Shown: piece by piece, positions 25,508-32,973 of the stretch
How positions within the stretch are numbered: position 1 is the first letter of the stretch
Layout of the letters: each line of letters begins with the position of its first letter
Assembly: GCF_017303055.1 (NCBI RefSeq)
Contig: NZ_JAEKJT010000013.1
Location: 1-52,711 of the forward strand
Reading direction: 5' to 3'
DNA length: 52,711 nucleotides
Source of the DNA: Halomonas litopenaei
GTDB taxonomy: Bacteria > Pseudomonadota > Gammaproteobacteria > Pseudomonadales > Halomonadaceae
Notes under the pieces: model-generated
Database searches by the model: none
What the model was told of the DNA's origin: nothing
Seen by the model: only the letters and a program-made list of their open reading frames with translations
Program-made: the position numbers and the translations under genes

Positions 25508-26251
25508 TCAGCCCGCCACCACCTGCGGATGATAGCGAGCGGCAATCGCCACCAGGCGCTCCATGGTCTCGCGACTCGGAGGTTCAAGTCCGGCCAGCGG
25601 ATAGTGCTGTCCCAGCTCCTCCCACTTGTACTCGCCCAGACCATGGTAAGGGAGTAGCTCGACCCGTTCGATGTTATCCAGGGTCTGAATCAACTGGCCG
25701 AGTCGGTGCATCATCTCGTCGCTATCGGTATGGCCCGGCACGATCACCTGTCGAATCCAGGTCGGCTTGCCGATCGCCGCCAGATGGTGTGCGAAGGCGA
25801 AGGGTCGACGGGAGGAAATCCCCGTCAGTACGCGATGGGGCCCTTCGTCGATATGCTTGATGTCCAATAACACCAGGTCGGTGGCATCAAGCAGTGCATC
25901 GAGCACATCGTCGTAATGGCAGGCGTAGCCGTTGGTATCGAGACAGGTGTGCATCCCCTCTGCCTTGGCGGCCACGAACAGATCCCGCACGAAGGCTGGC
26001 TGCAGCAGCGCCTCCCCCCCGCTACAGGTGATGCCCCCTCCGGAGGCACGCATGAACGGCAGATAGGTTCGCGCTTCCGCCATGACCTCTTCCACGCTGA
26101 CCTCGCGTCCTCCTTTCAGATCCCAGCTATCCCGGTTATGGCAGTACTGACAGCGCATCACGCAGCCCTGAAGAAAGACCAGAAAGCGGATGCCGGGGCC
26201 ATCGACGGCACCGCAACTCTCGAGATGATGAAGACGGCCGATACGGGACAT
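25508..26251 (-). CDS. pflA: Pyruvate formate-lyase activating enzyme PflA
   Basis: PflA is a radical-SAM enzyme that abstracts hydrogen from the essential glycine of PflB. The 247-residue protein has the CX3CX2C cluster motif at C30, C34 and C37 (GCVMRCQYC), followed by the SAM-binding GGGITCSGGEAL segment. The N-terminal start ESCGAVDGPGIRF is typical. The ATG at 26251 has GAGG seven nt upstream; an in-frame TTG at 26266 overlaps that site. The gene follows pflB by 95 bp, and a terminator-like hairpin lies in the gap, so it may be made at lower level than PflB. Confidence 0.95.
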   Translation of the reverse strand: MSRIGRLHHLESCGAVDGPGIRFLVFLQGCVMRCQYCHNRDSWDLKGGREVSVEEVMAEARTYLPFMRASGGGITCSGGEALLQPAFVRDLFVAAKAEGMHTCLDTNGYACHYDDVLDALLDATDLVLLDIKHIDEGPHRVLTGISSRRPFAFAHHLAAIGKPTWIRQVIVPGHTDSDEMMHRLGQLIQTLDNIERVELLPYHGLGEYKWEELGQHYPLAGLEPPSRETMERLVAIAARYHPQVVAG

Positions 26252-26272
26252 GGCGTGGCCTCGCAAGAAAAG

Positions 26273-26297
26273 GGCTCCGGGGAAAATTCCCGGAGCC
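26273..26297 (-). terminator. Attenuator-like hairpin between pflB and pflA
   Basis: GGCTCCGGG and CCCGGAGCC form a perfect 9-bp stem with a 7-nt loop. On the transcribed minus strand it is followed by CTTTTCTT, then directly by the pflA ribosome-binding site. It therefore looks like an intrinsic terminator placed inside the operon. Confidence 0.75.
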
Positions 26298-26346
26298 AGA
26301 GGGAGGCCGCTGTCGCGGCCTCAGGGCGAGCCTTGGGCAGTACGCC

Positions 26347-28623
26347 CTAGAGCGTCTCGGTGAAGGTACGGCTGATCACGTCCCGCTGCTGCTCTGCGGT
26401 GAGCGAGTTGAAGCGCACCGCGTAGCCGGACACCCGAATCGTCAGCTGCGGGTATTTGTCGGGATGGACCACGGCGTCATCCAGCATCTCGCGGTTGAGC
26501 ACGTTGACGTTCAGGTGCTGGCCACCTTCCTGGCGATCACTGTGGTGGAAATAGCCGTCCATCAAGCCGGCCAGATTGCCACGCTGCGTGCCTTCGTCCT
26601 TGCCCAGCGCCTTGGGCACGATCGAGAAGGTGTACGAGATACCATCCTTGGCGTGGGCATAGGGCAGCTTGCCCACCGACGTCAGCGACGCCACGGCTCC
26701 TTTGGTGTCACGTCCATGCATCGGGTTTGCTCCCGGCGCGAAAGGCTCGCCGGCGCGACGCCCGTCCGGCGTAGTCCCTGTTTTCTTGCCGTAGACCACA
26801 TTGGAGGTGATGGTCAGCACAGACTGGGTAGGCTCAGCGCCACGGTAGGTCTTGAGCTGGCGAATCTTGTTCATGAAGACTTCCACCAGCTGACAGGCGA
26901 TATCATCAACCCGTGCATCGTTATTGCCAAAACACGGGTAGTCACCGTCGATCTTGAAGTCCACCGCCACACCGTCTTCGTCGCGCACTGGGCGCACGGT
27001 GGCATACTTGATCGCGGACAGTGAGTCCGCCGCCACCGATAGCCCGGCGATACCGCAGGCCATGGTGCGCTTGACGTCAAGATCATGCAGCGCCATCAGG
27101 GCCGCTTCGTAGCTGTACTTGTCGTGCATGTAGTGGATGGCATTCAGCGCGGTGACGTATTGCCGTGCCAGCCAGTCCATCAGACCATCCATACGCTGCC
27201 AGACGTCATCGAAGTCCAGCACCTCATCACGGATCGGCTCGCTCTTTGGCCCCACCTGAATCTTGAGCTTCTCATCGACGCCACCGTTGATCGTGTACAG
27301 CAGCGTCTTGGCCAGGTTGGCACGAGCGCCGAAGAACTGCATCTGCTTGCCGATCACCATGGGGGACACGCAGCAGGCAATCGCGTAGTCATCGGAGGCA
27401 AAGTCCTGGCGCATCAGATCGTCGTTCTCATACTGGATCGACGAGGTGTCGATAGACACCTTGGCGCAGTAGCGCTTGAACCCCTCTGGCAGCTGCTCTG
27501 ACCACAGCACGGTCAGGTTGGGCTCAGGACTTGGGCCCATGGTGTACAGACTATTGAGGAAACGGAAGCTGGTACGGGTGACCAGCGTGCGTCCGTCCTG
27601 GGCCATGCCCCCCAGGCACTCGGTCGCCCAGATGGGGTCGCCGGAAAACAGTTCGTCGTACTCAGGCGTGCGCAGGAAGCGCACCATGCGCAGCTTCATG
27701 ATGAAGTGGTCGACCAGCTCCTGCGCCCCCACTTCATCGATCACTCCCTGGCTCAGATCGCGCTCCAGGTAGATGTCGAGGAAGCTGGAGGTACGCCCCA
27801 GCGACATGGCCGCGCCATTCTGGGACTTCACCGCAGCCAGATAGCCGAAGTAGGTCCACTGAATGGCTTCCTGAGCCGTGGTGGCCGGCACCGAGATATC
27901 GAAGCCGTACTTGGCCGCCATCTCTTTCAGCTGGTCCAGCGCACGATACTGCTCGGCGACCTCTTCGCGCAGCTGAATGACCGCCTCCAGATCATCGCCT
28001 TGTTCAAAGCGTGACTGCAGAGAAGCAAACTGGGCCTGTTTGTCGGCCATCAGGAAGTCGACACCGTAAAGCGCGACCCGGCGATAGTCACCGATAATGC
28101 GGCCGCGCCCGTAGGCATCAGGGAGTCCTGTCAGCACGCCGGACTTGCGACACTTGAGGATGTCCGGGGTGTAGACATCGAACACGCCCTGGTTATGGGT
28201 CTTGCGAAACTCGGTGAAGATCTTCTTCACCTGCGGATCCAGCTCGCGGCCGTAGGCCTGGCAGGACCCTTCCACCATCTTGATCCCACCATTGGGCATG
28301 ATGGCCCGCTTCAAGGGTGCCTCGGTCTGCAGACCGACAATGGTCTCGAGAGACGCATCGATGTAGCCGGCATCATGGGCGGTGATGGAGGACACCAGCG
28401 AGGTGTCGAAGTCCAGCGGCGCGTGGGTGGCATTCTCCTGCTTGATGCCCTCCATGACCCGGTCCCACAGTGCGCGGGTGCTCGTGGCGGGCTCTGCCAC
28501 CAGAAAATGCTCGTCGCCTTCATAGGGCGTCACGTTGGCCAGCAGGAAGTCACGTAGGTTGACCCCCTCTTTCCACGCGGTGCCCGCAAACCCTTCCCAC
28601 GCCTGTGCGAATTGCTCTTTCAT
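26347..28623 (-). CDS. pflB: Pyruvate formate-lyase PflB
   Basis: PflB is the glycyl-radical enzyme that cleaves pyruvate with CoA to acetyl-CoA and formate during anaerobic growth. The 758-residue length matches E. coli PflB (760). The catalytic pair C417-C418 lies in IACCVSPM, and the radical glycine is G733 in RVSGYAVRF near the C-terminus. Both are intact. The start is the ATG at 28623, seven nt after GAGGGG; the longer open frame to 28734 adds a leader that lacks family similarity. No formate channel gene (focA) is adjacent. An Fnr/Anr-type promoter lies upstream. Confidence 0.96.
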   Translation of the reverse strand: MKEQFAQAWEGFAGTAWKEGVNLRDFLLANVTPYEGDEHFLVAEPATSTRALWDRVMEGIKQENATHAPLDFDTSLVSSITAHDAGYIDASLETIVGLQTEAPLKRAIMPNGGIKMVEGSCQAYGRELDPQVKKIFTEFRKTHNQGVFDVYTPDILKCRKSGVLTGLPDAYGRGRIIGDYRRVALYGVDFLMADKQAQFASLQSRFEQGDDLEAVIQLREEVAEQYRALDQLKEMAAKYGFDISVPATTAQEAIQWTYFGYLAAVKSQNGAAMSLGRTSSFLDIYLERDLSQGVIDEVGAQELVDHFIMKLRMVRFLRTPEYDELFSGDPIWATECLGGMAQDGRTLVTRTSFRFLNSLYTMGPSPEPNLTVLWSEQLPEGFKRYCAKVSIDTSSIQYENDDLMRQDFASDDYAIACCVSPMVIGKQMQFFGARANLAKTLLYTINGGVDEKLKIQVGPKSEPIRDEVLDFDDVWQRMDGLMDWLARQYVTALNAIHYMHDKYSYEAALMALHDLDVKRTMACGIAGLSVAADSLSAIKYATVRPVRDEDGVAVDFKIDGDYPCFGNNDARVDDIACQLVEVFMNKIRQLKTYRGAEPTQSVLTITSNVVYGKKTGTTPDGRRAGEPFAPGANPMHGRDTKGAVASLTSVGKLPYAHAKDGISYTFSIVPKALGKDEGTQRGNLAGLMDGYFHHSDRQEGGQHLNVNVLNREMLDDAVVHPDKYPQLTIRVSGYAVRFNSLTAEQQRDVISRTFTETL

Positions 28624-28794
28624 CGACTTGCCCCTCAACAAAAGGAAATACGAAACTAGTGCAGATTCACTGCGCCCCTCTATCCATCGGAGGGGGCAGC
28701 AAAGCTTGAAGATCGGTGGCAGCGCGGTCGTCACTTCGATGGTGACGTGGATGCAGCGCTCTTGCTGGGCGAGACAACCTCTGACCCAGCGGGA

Positions 28795-28843
28795 CCATTC
28801 GACTTTAGCAGTAGAGGGACAGCCCGGACTTGACCCGTATCAG
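28795..28843 (-). promoter_or_regulatory. Candidate Fnr/Anr-dependent promoter of pflB
   Basis: On the minus strand, CTGATACGGGTCAA (28843-28830) matches the Fnr/Anr consensus TTGAT-N4-ATCAA at eight of ten positions. An extended -10 TGCTAAAGT follows, with hexamer TAAAGT at 28807-28802. If transcription starts seven bases later, near 28795, the box centre (28836.5) is 41.5 bp upstream, the exact geometry of a class II Fnr promoter. The inferred leader is about 170 nt. Confidence 0.6.
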
Positions 28844-28930
28844 CGTCCAATAAGGTCGCGGCGCAACTGGCGATTTAGCGCATCAGGGAGGATAAACAGG
28901 CGGGAGGGTCAGCGAGCAGAGCGCGCCATA

Positions 28931-28962
28931 AAAAGGCGACGCCACCCGAAGGTGGCGCCGCC
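28931..28962 (-). terminator. Terminator of htpG
   Basis: GGCGACGCCACC and GGTGGCGCCGCC pair with one mismatch around a CGAA loop. On the minus strand the hairpin is followed by a run of five T, giving a good intrinsic terminator 60 bp after the htpG stop codon. The rest of the 398-bp gap between pflB and htpG holds the pflB promoter and no gene. Confidence 0.85.
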
Positions 28963-29021
28963 CTGGCGCAACGATGGCGCTATGTACCCAGAGGTACGCC
29001 GATCAATCTGCCGGCCTGTTG

Positions 29022-30926
29022 TCAGGCGCTGAGCAAGGCATTCAGACGCTTGACGTAGGCAGCGGGATCATCGAGATGGCCGCCCTCGGCGATAATCGCC
29101 TGATCAAGCAGAATCCTGGCGAGATCGGCAAAGCCCTCGTCGCCGGCCGCTTCGAGACGCGCGACGAGCGCATGCTCCGGGTTGAGTTCGAGGATCGGCT
29201 TGACCTCCGGCAGGCTCTGACCCGCCGCTTCCATGATGCGGCGCATCTGGAAGCCCATCTCGTGCTCAGGCAGGACCACACAGGCAGGAGAATCCGTCAG
29301 GCGATGGGTGACCTTGACCTCCTGGACCTCGTCTCCCAGTGCCTCTTTCACCCGCTTGACCAGGTCTTCCTTGGCCTTGGCGGTCTCCTCCTGGGCCTTC
29401 TTCTCTTCCTCGTTCTCGACATCACCAAGATCGAGGTCGCCCTTGGCCACATCGACCAGCTTCTTGCCATCGAACTCGGTAAGGTGGCTCATCAGCCACT
29501 CATCGATCCGGTCGTGCAGCAGCAGTACCTCGATACCCTTCTTGCGGAAGATCTCCAGATGGGGGCTATTCTTGGTCGCATTGAAGCCGTCGGCGACGAT
29601 GTAATAGATCTTGTCCTGACCCTCTTTCATCCGCTCGACATAGTCGGCCAGTGACTGGTCCTGGGTGGCGCTGTCGGTGTGAGTACTGGAGAAGCGCAGC
29701 AGGCCACTGATCTTGTCGCGGTTGGCGAAGTCTTCCGCCGGGCCTTCCTTCAACACGGCGCCAAAGGTGTTCCAGAAGCTCTGATAGGCCTCCTTGTCCT
29801 TCGACAGCTTCTTCAGCATGTCCAGCGCACGCTTGGTCAGCGCGGACTTGATCTTGTCGACCTTGGGATCCTGCTGCAGCAGTTCGCGGGACACGTTCAG
29901 CGACAGGTCGCGGGTATCCAGCACGCCCTTGATGAAGCGCAGGTAGAGCGGCAGGAACTGCTCAGCGTCGTCCATGATGAACACACGCTGCACATACAGT
30001 TTCACCCCACGGGCGCCATCACGCTCGTACAGGTCAAAGGGAGCACGGCCCGGCACGTACAGCAGGCTGGTGTACTCCAGGTTGCCTTCGACCTTGTTAT
30101 GGCTCCAGGCCAGTGGGTCGGAGAAGTCATGAGCCACATGCTTGTAGAAGGCCTTGTACTCATCATCCGACACCTCGCCCTTGGGACGAACCCACAGCGC
30201 TGTCGCCTCGTTGATGGTCTCCCAGGTGGTGACCTCACTACCGTCGACCTCATTGCCTTCGTCGTCGGTCGCCTTTTCCGTGCGCGGCATTTTCACCGGC
30301 ACTTCGATGTGGTCGGAGTACTTGCGCACCAGACTCTGCAGGCGATAGTCATCGGCGAACTCGCTGGCATCATCCTTCAGGTGCAGGATGATCTCGGTAC
30401 CGTGCTTCTCGCGCTCAAGCTCGGCCACCACAAACTCACCTTCGCCCTTCGAACGCCACTCGACGCCCGCATCCGCTGCATCTCCCGCCTTGCGCGTGCG
30501 CACCGTGATCTCGTCAGCGACGATAAAGCCCGAGTAGAACCCGACACCGAACTGGCCGATCAGCTTGGCGTCCTTCTGCTGCTCGCCGGATAGCTGATTC
30601 AGGAACTCCGCGGTGCCGCTCTTGGCGATCGTGCCGAGGTTGGCGACCACATCGTCGCGATTCATGCCGATACCGTTGTCACGAATCGTCACCGTCTTGG
30701 CGTCACTGTCGTGCTCGATCTCGACACGCAGTTCGCTGTCGCCTTCATACAGGGCGTCGTTGTCCAGGGCGGCATAACGGAGCTTGTCGCAGGCATCCGC
30801 TGCGTTGGAAATCAGCTCCCGAAGAAAGATCTCGCGGTTGGAATACAGCGAGTGGATCATCAAGTTGAGAAGCTGCTTGACCTCGGTCTGAAAGCCCAGG
30901 GTTTCTTCGTGAGTAGCGGTGGTCAT
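29022..30926 (-). CDS. htpG: Chaperone HtpG (Hsp90)
   Basis: Bacterial Hsp90, an ATP-dependent dimeric chaperone for late folding steps. The 634-residue protein starts with FQTEVKQLLNLMIHSLYSNREIFLRE in compressed form and has the GHKL ATPase motifs NAADACDKLR, DNGIGM and GQFGVGFYS. The middle domain (GVVDS-like region, here GVLDTRDLSLNVSRELLQ) and the C-terminal dimerisation domain follow. Length is normal. I prefer the ATG at 30926; an ATG at 30950 in the same frame is possible. A sigma-32 type promoter lies about 150 bp upstream, which explains heat induction. Confidence 0.96.
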   Translation of the reverse strand: MTTATHEETLGFQTEVKQLLNLMIHSLYSNREIFLRELISNAADACDKLRYAALDNDALYEGDSELRVEIEHDSDAKTVTIRDNGIGMNRDDVVANLGTIAKSGTAEFLNQLSGEQQKDAKLIGQFGVGFYSGFIVADEITVRTRKAGDAADAGVEWRSKGEGEFVVAELEREKHGTEIILHLKDDASEFADDYRLQSLVRKYSDHIEVPVKMPRTEKATDDEGNEVDGSEVTTWETINEATALWVRPKGEVSDDEYKAFYKHVAHDFSDPLAWSHNKVEGNLEYTSLLYVPGRAPFDLYERDGARGVKLYVQRVFIMDDAEQFLPLYLRFIKGVLDTRDLSLNVSRELLQQDPKVDKIKSALTKRALDMLKKLSKDKEAYQSFWNTFGAVLKEGPAEDFANRDKISGLLRFSSTHTDSATQDQSLADYVERMKEGQDKIYYIVADGFNATKNSPHLEIFRKKGIEVLLLHDRIDEWLMSHLTEFDGKKLVDVAKGDLDLGDVENEEEKKAQEETAKAKEDLVKRVKEALGDEVQEVKVTHRLTDSPACVVLPEHEMGFQMRRIMEAAGQSLPEVKPILELNPEHALVARLEAAGDEGFADLARILLDQAIIAEGGHLDDPAAYVKRLNALLSA

Positions 30927-31071
30927 GGTAGGTCGAACCCCTTTCGACATAGCGTTTTCCGGACCAGTGCCGGGGCACTGGCGTTCCAGAGTGTGCGACG
31001 CGGGTAGCGAGGCGTCAGAGCATCCCCTGTCGGCGCTCGCTCAACGCCGTACGATCTTCAATTGATCATCG

Positions 31072-31099
31072 ATATGGGGCTAGACGCTGTCTTTTCAAG
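31072..31099 (-). promoter_or_regulatory. Sigma-32 heat-shock promoter of htpG
   Basis: On the minus strand, CTTGAAA (31099-31093) is followed after 13 bp by CCCCATAT (31079-31072). Both hexamers and the spacing match the sigma-32 consensus CTTGAAA-N13/14-CCCCATnT. It lies about 146 bp before the htpG start codon. Confidence 0.85.
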
Positions 31100-31157
31100 C
31101 CCGCAGCGCACCCCTTGGCGCTGGTTCCGGCACATACGCTTCAGGATTCAGCACACG

Positions 31158-32168
31158 CTAGGCGGGATCTAACACATAGCTCATGCGCGCACGGGCGATG
31201 GGTCTCGCTTCGTCATCCTGCCACGCCCATGTGTGCACATTGACCATACGACGCCCCTCGCGTACCAGGCGACAGCGGGCACGGGTCGGTTTCACCGCAG
31301 CGGGTGCCAGGTAGTCCACGGTCACATTGACCAACCGAGGGAGGCGTGGCTGGCGGGACTGGCTGAGCGTATGCAGGGCCGCAGCCGTTTCCATGAATGC
31401 CGCCACGACACCACCGTGAAGCGCAGGCAGCATGGGGTTACCGATATTGGAAGGCCGCGCCTCCAGCGCAAAACAGAGCCCCTCATCGTCGCGACAGGCC
31501 GACACCCCGAGCTGCCCTGCGTAAGGTATCTGCGCTATCCAGGGGGCGAGGTTATCATCGTTGATGCCCGCCTCTAACAGCAGTGGATCCAGGGCAACGC
31601 TGCTGCCACGGGCCGCCATCACCGGGGTCGGTGGTACAGCCGGCGATTCATCCGACTCCGCGAGACCGGCAAACATGGCATCGGCAAATCCAGGAGGCGT
31701 GTTGCGGGGTCCTAGCCTGGCGAAATGCCCGCTCGCTCGGGCCAGTGGCTGTCCATCCTGCTGCCATGCCTGAGCCTCGGTGAACACGACACTGGACGAT
31801 ACCGCATCGGCTCTGGCCTTGACCCACAGCGGCAATTCCTCGATACCGGGGCGGCGGTGGCTGATATGCAGGTCCAGGGTCGGGCATACCTCGGGCTGGG
31901 GCAACGCGGTCAGCACGGACGCGCCACAGGCGGTGTCAAGCAGCATGCTGAGGACACCCGTGTGCACCAGCCCTCGTTGGCGATCTCCCGACAACAGCGG
32001 ATGCCAGGGCAGATACAGCGTAACGCCCTCCTCGTCCACCGAGGTGACCTGCATCTCCAGCATGTGGGTGTGCGGAATGACATCGACAAATCGCTGAAGA
32101 GCCTGGCGCCACAGCGAAAAGGAAGGTGAAGCGAAAGCATCTTCTTGTGCGGACATGACGAGCGCCAT
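31158..32168 (-). CDS. Double-hotdog acyl-CoA thioesterase-like protein
   Basis: A 336-residue protein made of two PaaI-like hotdog thioesterase domains. The first (about 20-150) carries GLVHTGVLSMLLDTACGASV and the second (about 200-332) carries ALHGGVVAAFMETAAALH. Both segments hold the His-Gly and acidic-residue region where PaaI enzymes bind and hydrolyse acyl-CoA. The likely role is hydrolysis of an acyl-CoA ester, but the substrate cannot be read from sequence. The two domains are diverged, so one may be structural. ATG codons at 32168 and 32156 are both possible; neither has a clear ribosome-binding site. A 16-bp palindrome ends immediately before the first. Confidence 0.85.
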   Translation of the reverse strand: MALVMSAQEDAFASPSFSLWRQALQRFVDVIPHTHMLEMQVTSVDEEGVTLYLPWHPLLSGDRQRGLVHTGVLSMLLDTACGASVLTALPQPEVCPTLDLHISHRRPGIEELPLWVKARADAVSSSVVFTEAQAWQQDGQPLARASGHFARLGPRNTPPGFADAMFAGLAESDESPAVPPTPVMAARGSSVALDPLLLEAGINDDNLAPWIAQIPYAGQLGVSACRDDEGLCFALEARPSNIGNPMLPALHGGVVAAFMETAAALHTLSQSRQPRLPRLVNVTVDYLAPAAVKPTRARCRLVREGRRMVNVHTWAWQDDEARPIARARMSYVLDPA

Positions 32169-32184
32169 AGTCAAACGTTTGACT
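32169..32184. promoter_or_regulatory. 16-bp palindromic operator candidate
   Basis: AGTCAAACGTTTGACT is a perfect palindrome abutting the thioesterase start codon. The CAAACGTTTG core resembles both LacI/PurR-type operators and the CAAAC/GTTTG boxes of PsrA-type TetR regulators of fatty acid metabolism. A protein bound here would block transcription or ribosome access. The identity of the regulator is unknown. Confidence 0.55.
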
Positions 32185-32259
32185 GACAGCCTAGTCAGAA
32201 CCCTCCAGGTCCACCATTCGCCTTTTTACCTATGAACAATGGGACTACTTACCTGTGAC

Positions 32260-32293
32260 GACGTATCTATGAAGACGTATCTATGAAGACTTA
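32260..32293. repeat. 14-bp direct repeat, two and a half copies
   Basis: GACGTATCTATGAA occurs twice in tandem (32260-32273 and 32274-32287) and is followed by a partial third copy. It lies in the 200-bp gap between the thioesterase and YkvA-like genes, which holds no other feature I can support besides the palindrome at its edge. Confidence 0.8.
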
Positions 32294-32368
32294 CCCAAGC
32301 ACAGTGGGCCTGGCGGCGGCAGGGCATTCCACCACCGCTCAGCGCTGCCGACGGGTCAACCGGGCAGA

Positions 32369-32725
32369 CTACAGATCACTGATATCCCGCTCTTCCCGCT
32401 GAGCGTCCTCTTCGACGTCGCCGCGCCAGGCCCGATAATCTGCCAGACTCGCGTCCACCTTGGTCAACAGCCACCCGACAATGACCACGTCATCGACGAG
32501 ACCAAACAGCAGCAGCACGTCCGGAACAAGATCCAACGGAGACACCAGGTAGGCCAAGGCCGCCGCCATCCAGCCAAAGGCGGACCAGGGCACTGGGCGA
32601 TAACGTCCGCCGAGCACATCCTGGAGCATCGGAATGAACAGCTTCAAGGCCCTCAAGATGTGCTTGAAGGCTCTCGAACGCTGGGAAAGACGTCCTATCA
32701 CAGGGACACGGTCAAACAGGGACAT
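32369..32725 (-). CDS. YkvA-like DUF1232 membrane protein
   Basis: A 118-residue protein with the DUF1232 signature AALAYLVSPLDLVPDVLLLFGLVDDVVIVGWLL in split form: a hydrophobic helix, the conserved SPLDLVPD turn, and a second hydrophobic helix with GLVDD. The family is found in inner membranes and has no established function. The start is the ATG at 32725, eight nt after AGGAGG. The longer open frame reaching 32905 lacks such a site. It is divergent from the lytic transglycosylase gene. Confidence 0.83.
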   Translation of the reverse strand: MSLFDRVPVIGRLSQRSRAFKHILRALKLFIPMLQDVLGGRYRPVPWSAFGWMAAALAYLVSPLDLVPDVLLLFGLVDDVVIVGWLLTKVDASLADYRAWRGDVEEDAQREERDISDL

Positions 32726-32973
32726 CTCAACAACCTCCTGGATGCAGGTCTCGTCAAACGCCTGCAGCGGTGACAGCAGCCGGCCTTTGGGGACGATGTC
32801 CTGGGCTTCGGCCTCGACACTGTCAACATGGAGGCGGACCTGTTCTGGGTCAAGCTTCAGCGTCAGATAACATGACTGTTCAAGCTTCCCATGTTCGGTC
32901 ACCATGGAGCCTCCAGGCGCACTCAGGCGCGCCCAGGCAATCGTGTCTTCACCTCAGGACCAGGAGGGTCTCA

